NCBI GenBank assembly: GCA_965153455.1
Contig: OZ234502.1
Coordinates: forward strand, 5,249,267-5,313,266
Reading direction: 5' to 3'
DNA from: Sphagnum compactum
Lineage: Eukaryota > Bryophyta > Sphagnopsida > Sphagnales
Length of the DNA stretch: 64,000 nucleotides
Notes under the pieces: generated by a model
Seen by the model: the letters and a program-made list of their open reading frames with translations, nothing else
Told to the model about the DNA's origin: nothing
Databases searched by the model: none
Made by a program: the position numbers and the translations under genes
Shown: piece after piece, positions 58,852 through 64,000 of the stretch
Layout of the letters: every line of letters begins with the position of its first letter
Position numbering within the stretch: the first letter of the stretch is position 1

Positions 58852-60075
58852 ATAGACTTTGGCTCTTGACACGTGTAAAATAAACTTTTGTAAATTCATC
58901 CATTCCAATGTAAAATATATGAGGTATATATCATAGTTGTCGTTTCATTCATACATATGTATGTATGTATGTATCTACAACATAATTACAATATATCACA
59001 TATATTTTATGTTGAAGTGGATGAAACCATAAGTAAAGTATTTACCGCATTATTTTTTATGTTGAAATGGATGAAATCACCAAAGTTTTCTTCACACTTG
59101 TGTCATGAGATTAAAGGTCTAGTACTGTTGTAGTAAAAACAATACAAATTAATTGCCATGCAAAAGCACTCTAGACTACCAAGTGTGAGTTGTTGCATTT
59201 TTTCTAAAATTTATTGCAACAAGTTATTAATAAATTTTAATTGGTTGTACATAATTAATATCATATAATATTTATTTTCAATTGTGTGCACTAAATGAAT
59301 GAACTAATATTACACACCAAAAAACTTGTTTAGTTATGTGTAATGAAAATAAAATCGACCCAGCTCTAAATAAATTGCTTCTGAAAATAATCAAAAACCA
59401 AAGGTATAATTTATTTATTTTTAAATGATGTTCTTTCCTTAGGTATTGCCCATACCTTGCTTGGAAGCCATTAGTAAAGGGTTTGTCATTTTGGGGTTAA
59501 CACTATTTTGACAATCCATAAAAGATTGGAGATTATATGGTATATATAGTTTCTTCAAATGATGCAATTAAAAGTAATGAAAAGAAAAACTTAATTTGAA
59601 TTCCTCCTATAATATCCATATGCAACTCACAAAACAAAAAGGATGGAAAATTTTCATATTGATCAATATTTATTGCATATTGTTAAAATCCACACAACTC
59701 ACACATGATTTGGTTGAATATTTGCACCCATCATCAAAGATTTCGTATTTAATTAAATTTGGTTCAAATTCACCCAAACTATCTAATGGCCTACTATTTG
59801 ATTTTGTAATTATCTACAAATGCAAAACTCTATCTATTGCAATAAGTTTTTATCACCACTCTAACTAATATTCAAAAAAAGCTTGTTTAAATTAAAAACA
59901 ATTGAAGAAACCTTAGACTATGCAATCAATTAAAATTACTACCAATCTTGGTCTATTGTTTTGGTACATGTTTAAGGGGATAGGTTAATACATAGTGCAT
60001 GTTTATGCACCAATATCAACGAACCTACCATCCTTTTAGGACTTCAAGCAACAACACCAACACTCATACCAAGGT
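58191..60075. other. AT-rich intergenic DNA
   Basis: It contains a GAGA run near 58371-58380, the poly-G run (listed separately) and an ATGT microsatellite at about 58955-58973. Otherwise nothing is recognised. Confidence 0.4.
58820..58849 (+). repeat. Uninterrupted run of 30 G
   Basis: Thirty consecutive G residues sit in otherwise AT-rich DNA. Such a tract can form stacked G-quadruplexes and is also a common place for length errors in assemblies. Confidence 0.95.
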
Positions 60076-60652
60076 GTTTTTTTTTCAATTTTGTGATGTA
60101 GTTGAGGTGGTAGTCATCCATAAAATGATTTAACCAAATTTGGCTACATATTACTAGCCATGAAAGTAGAAAAAAACTAGAATCTTTCTATCTTTTGGGC
60201 TACCTACTAAAACTAATCATAAAAATATGGTAATTTGGATTTTATTTCTTCAAAATGTTAGCAAATTTGGACCATTCTTTTTTCTGTGACTTTGTATAAG
60301 TTGAAATCATATTCTTTAGGCCAAAATTTGGCAAAATTTCACCCAAAAGAAAAAAGATCAACTCATACCTATATTGCCTTCAATACGATTGAAACAATAC
60401 CAAGCTCGTATCAAGTTTTGTGTTACATGAAAAACTATAATCATCAAATTATTACCTTCAGATTTTCCTTATCCATTTCCATTCTATAAAACTTTTTTGT
60501 TTTTTTTTTTTTTTTGCAAATTTTTATAACATAGAAAATTATTTTCTAAAAACAATTTGGACAAATCTGTCTTTCCAGTGCAATTTTGACTAAATTTGCT
60601 TTTTTTTCAGCCAATTTTGCCAAACTTTTACCTCACAAAATTGAAAAAATAA
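60076..60652. mobile_element. Fold-back element family R2, copy with both ends
   Basis: The left end is a T-run followed by CAATTTTGTGATGTAG; the right end, reverse complemented, is a T-run followed by CAATTTTGTGAGGTAAAAG. The left 280 bases align with 32341-32630, including the ACCAAATTTGGCTA word, ATGAAAGTAGAAAAAAAC and GGCTACCTACT. The length is about 577 bp. Non-coding. Confidence 0.78.
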
Positions 60653-60744
60653 ATATTTCAATTCACTTAGCATAGTTTACATAAGATTTACAATCAACGA
60701 AAATGGAAACACATAATTTCTCTTCATTTGGAACTAAGTAACAT

Positions 60745-61080
60745 TGATCGAACATTAACAAGAATAATTCAATAAAAGAAGCATACATTGTGCCATTGAT
60801 CAAAGATTGATGTTGCCATTGATATTGAACAATCATTTCAATAGTATTGATCAAAGGAAAAATGATTGAATAAAAAAAACATTGTGATTGATTGAGAACC
60901 AACGTTGGTCAATCATTCAAATTGATCAAAGCATTAACAAGGACAAAATTGGATAAGTAACCATGGCCATTGATCAAGACGTTGACAAGAGCGATTGAAT
61001 AAAGAAGCACATTGGTCATTGATCAAACATTGATGTTGTCATTGTTATTGTTCAATCAATCATATTGAGCAAAGCCTGAA
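60745..61080. repeat. Degenerate tandem repeat, about 110-120-bp unit
   Basis: Three diverged units share ATTAACAAG, ATTGAATAAAGAAGCA-like, CATTGATCAAACATTGATG and TTGAACAATCAT words (60745-60860, about 60860-60975, 60978-61080). Units 1 and 3 are the closest pair. Confidence 0.65.
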
Positions 61081-63607
61081 CAAGGAAGATGATGGAAAAG
61101 GAGCAATTGCATACTATAAAACATAGGTTTTTAATGTTTCCAAAGAACTATGACATAGAAAAAGCTCCAGGTTTAGCAAATTGTAGGCTCATGTAAAAGA
61201 TGGAAGTTCATATGCTTATATGGTATTTCAAAGGGCTTGCCAATTCTTACAATTATAAAAAGGATTCATTTTAGGCCTTTCTTGAAGAAACAAAGCTTAA
61301 GAATTAGATTAATTTCATGTACTATAAAGCACATACACAAATTCAAGAGCTCAAAGGACGACAAAACGTTTTTATGAATTTTGTATATAAAAAGCTTCTT
61401 AGACCACTACAAATTACTAAAAGTTATTCAAATTTTAACATTTTCTTTTTTAATTCATAGCCTTGAGAAGGAGGACTTATTGAAAAGCACAGTTGAAGAA
61501 GGCATGCCATAGTCAAAAGACAACAAGGTGAATGTATGAACACTATGGTGTACACAAAAAGCTATCATAAAGTGTCAACTTTTACTATGTTCTTAAATTT
61601 GATGCATCATGGTGGACATTTGGAATATATTTTGTGATGAAAATTTGCAATAAACAATGGTTTATATTTCAATTTATCATTATGTTATGGAATTGGTGCA
61701 CATACAAATAATTCAATTATTAATTGGGGTACATTTTTAGCTTGCAACAACATTAACACAACACTATAATTGCAAAAGATATATTAAAAAATTAGTTTCA
61801 ATGAAAAAAAATTCATGAAATTTTGCACATACAAACATAACCTATAAAAAACAATCTCCCCCATCGAAACTTTCAATATGTTTTGAAGTCATGGAGTTTA
61901 GATCAAATGATATTAGAATATTCATTAGTATATTTTGTTATGATAATGTTGACAATTAAAAACATTGGATTCTAAAATGTTCTTCCATTGAAGATGTATT
62001 TGGGTTACGTGCTATTTTTACCATTATACAAAAATGTAATGGAATTTTTAAATGAATAATAAATGAAAAATTGATGTCAAATAAGGGTTTTTTAATAACC
62101 GAAATTATAAAATTGTTGGTGTACATTTACACAAAGATGAAGTTATGAATCAATTGAATATTCATGATTTTTATAATTTATTATATTTTTGAAACCCAAA
62201 TCAATTATATGTGATTTCCAAAAGAATTCAAAGTGAATGAAATCTTTTGTGTTATCATTTTGATACTATATGTAATCATAGTTTTGCTTAAAATTGTGAA
62301 CCATGACATCATAGCATGCATTTACTCAACAAGATTGGACCAACAACTCTACTATGCAATGATTATGATCAATAGGAAATACCCAATGGACAATGTAATA
62401 TAAGAACCTACAAGTATCAATTACAATTAACATTCATAATTATACTACCAACAATGGTCACATAACAAAAGTTTAGATCTTTTATTCAAACCTTAATAAT
62501 TTGAAATAAATATTGATAATGATATAGGGCAAACCCATCCTTGGATTGTACCATTAGAAACCAATTCAAGGAACTCCTTGAGTAATAAAACTAACCAAAT
62601 AATATTTCTTGGCCCTTTTGTTTAATTTTTTAATTGTAAATGATTTTTAATCATGTTTATCCATTGCATTCAAAAAATATATGGCCTAAAATATTCATTG
62701 GAATCAAAAAAGTTGGGAGTTATCACAAATGTGGTTTCCTAATTACAATGGCCCTTTTCATAATCATTTTCCTAAATTTAGAAAATTCATAACTAAATTA
62801 TACATAATCAATTAATTGCATTAAAATAATCAAATAGAATACCATCGAACTTGTGTTCCTAATTAAAAAATTCAAGGAAAGAAAACACCATTACATTCTT
62901 GAATTTTTCGGTAAATGCAATTATTAAGAAGATCAAAATAAAATATATTCCTAATATTACTAAAGTTACAAAGTCTATACAACCTAGTAAATATACTCAT
63001 CAAAAAATTCTAATGAAAATATTTTATTTAAATAATCACTCAAACCATGATGGACATCCTTTTGTCAAAATGATGCATATGACCTAATGATGAGCATGAG
63101 CCTCTTGATTTTGCTAACATCCATAGGTATGAACATAGTCAATAGTTTTGAGCATGAATGTGCAACAGTAAGTGCATAACATACAAAATGTGTTAGCATT
63201 CTCAAGTTGTCATAATTCATAGCTTTTTGTGAAAGTTGATTGTCATATTCATCAGTTGTAGAGTTTGCAAACGAGAGGAAAGAATTTGCATCTCAAGGGG
63301 CTGTGTTGTTTTCTACTACAACTAGCTAAGAAGTGAGAGCTTCTGAGATTTTATGACTAGAGGATCCATGAGTGTGAAACCCATGTGAAAGAAAATCCAG
63401 TTGTTGCAATCTGGCCCCACTACCTACAGATCACAAAATCTTTGACAGTCAGTGATCTATAAAACCTTGATCGTGCTGCTAGAGTAAATAGCATGCACAC
63501 AAATCTTAAGAGCAAATCTTAAGCCCATCATCTCTTCTTCTAATGTTCTAGAAATTTCACAAGCAGCTTTACCTTATCAATGAGTCATGCTCCGGCTACA
63601 GAATAAT
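61081..63607. other. AT-rich intergenic DNA, no feature
   Basis: No gene, element end or repeat structure is recognised. Composition becomes more mixed after about 63240. Confidence 0.4.
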
Positions 63608-63819
63608 CCTATCCATTTAAAGCAATCTCCTCGTCATCTTCTAATGTTTACAACTTTCACCCTATCCATTTAAAGCAATCTCCTCTTCATCTTCTAATGT
63701 TTACAACTTTCACCCTATCCAATTAAAGCAATCTCCTCTTCATCTTCTAATGTTTACAACTTTCACCCTATCCATTTAAAGCAATCTCCTCTTCATCATC
63801 TACTGTTCACAACCTTCAC
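63608..63819. repeat. Minisatellite, four copies of a 53-bp unit
   Basis: Units start exactly at 63608, 63661, 63714 and 63767 with CCTATCCATTTAAAGCAATC and end in ACAACTTTCAC. Units 2 and 3 differ from unit 1 at one or two positions; unit 4 has more changes. A GGAA/GGAAG run follows at 63822-63846. This is the youngest array in the window. Confidence 0.95.
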
Positions 63820-63867
63820 AGGAAGGAAGTAAGGAAGGAAGGAACGAAACATACCTCCTCCATGAGT

Positions 63868-63994
63868 CATGCTCCAACTATAGCCTGATCATATCCATGA
63901 AAGATTCTGAAGTCAATTCATGCTCCAGGTACAGAACTCCCATGCATCATGCTCCAAATATAGTCTGATCATATCCATGAAAGATTCCGAAGAT
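63868..63994. repeat. 80-bp repeat at the window edge
   Basis: CATGCTCCAACTATAGCCTG (63868) recurs at 63948 (CATGCTCCAAATATAGTCTG). Both are followed by ATCATATCCATGAAAGATTC. Shorter CATGCTCC copies lie at 63585 and 63919. The array may continue past the window. Confidence 0.85.
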
Positions 63995-64000
63995 GAGTCA

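Noticed and set aside
63608-63819. CRISPR-like array
   Set aside because: Units are contiguous 53-bp tandem copies without spacers, and the window is a plant nuclear genome.

Overview
This is nuclear DNA of a land plant. The evidence is GT-AG spliced genes, a PPR protein ending in a DYW domain, an SRP68 gene, a half-size ABCG transporter and a GT34 xyloglucan xylosyltransferase. The intergenic DNA is AT-rich and filled with decayed retroelement pieces, MITE-like elements and worn minisatellites, which suggests a large, slowly purged genome. A fern (for example a Ceratopteris-like homosporous fern) is plausible, but this is inference: no marker in the window fixes the lineage.

Layout. Positions 1-17041 are a gene island. 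It holds the 3' part of a PPR-DYW gene (+, cut by the window edge), then SRP68 (+, 13 exons, 5234-10609), then an ABCG half transporter (-, 5 exons, 17041-12306). SRP68 and ABCG are convergent, and the roughly 1.7 kb between them carries two unrelated tandem repeat arrays. From about 17 kb to 35 kb no intact gene is visible. That stretch holds Tourist-like MITEs, a decayed Ty1/copia piece (minus strand, 22.1-23.6 kb), a 54-bp-period minisatellite and a decayed Ty3/gypsy piece (plus strand, 29.5-30.7 kb). A two-exon GT34 gene (-, 37074-35475) is the only intact gene in the right-hand 47 kb. From 37 to 64 kb the DNA is repeats and AT-rich sequence with no supported gene.

The four genes are not an operon or a functional cluster. 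Their likely roles are organelle RNA editing (PPR-DYW), cotranslational targeting to the ER (SRP68), export of lipid or barrier precursors across a membrane (ABCG) and hemicellulose synthesis in the Golgi (GT34).

I found no convincing undescribed multi-gene system. The most useful new observations are about repeats. Several non-autonomous DNA element families can be defined from within the window: Tourist-like elements with TTA or TAA target duplications, a fold-back family built around a 14-bp palindrome, and a CACTA-like hairpin. The ABCG gene has an intronic repeat that duplicates its own exon-2 splice acceptor. There are also several very old minisatellites whose period is still readable. 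Coordinates and splice sites were worked out by eye, and no database or folding computation was run.
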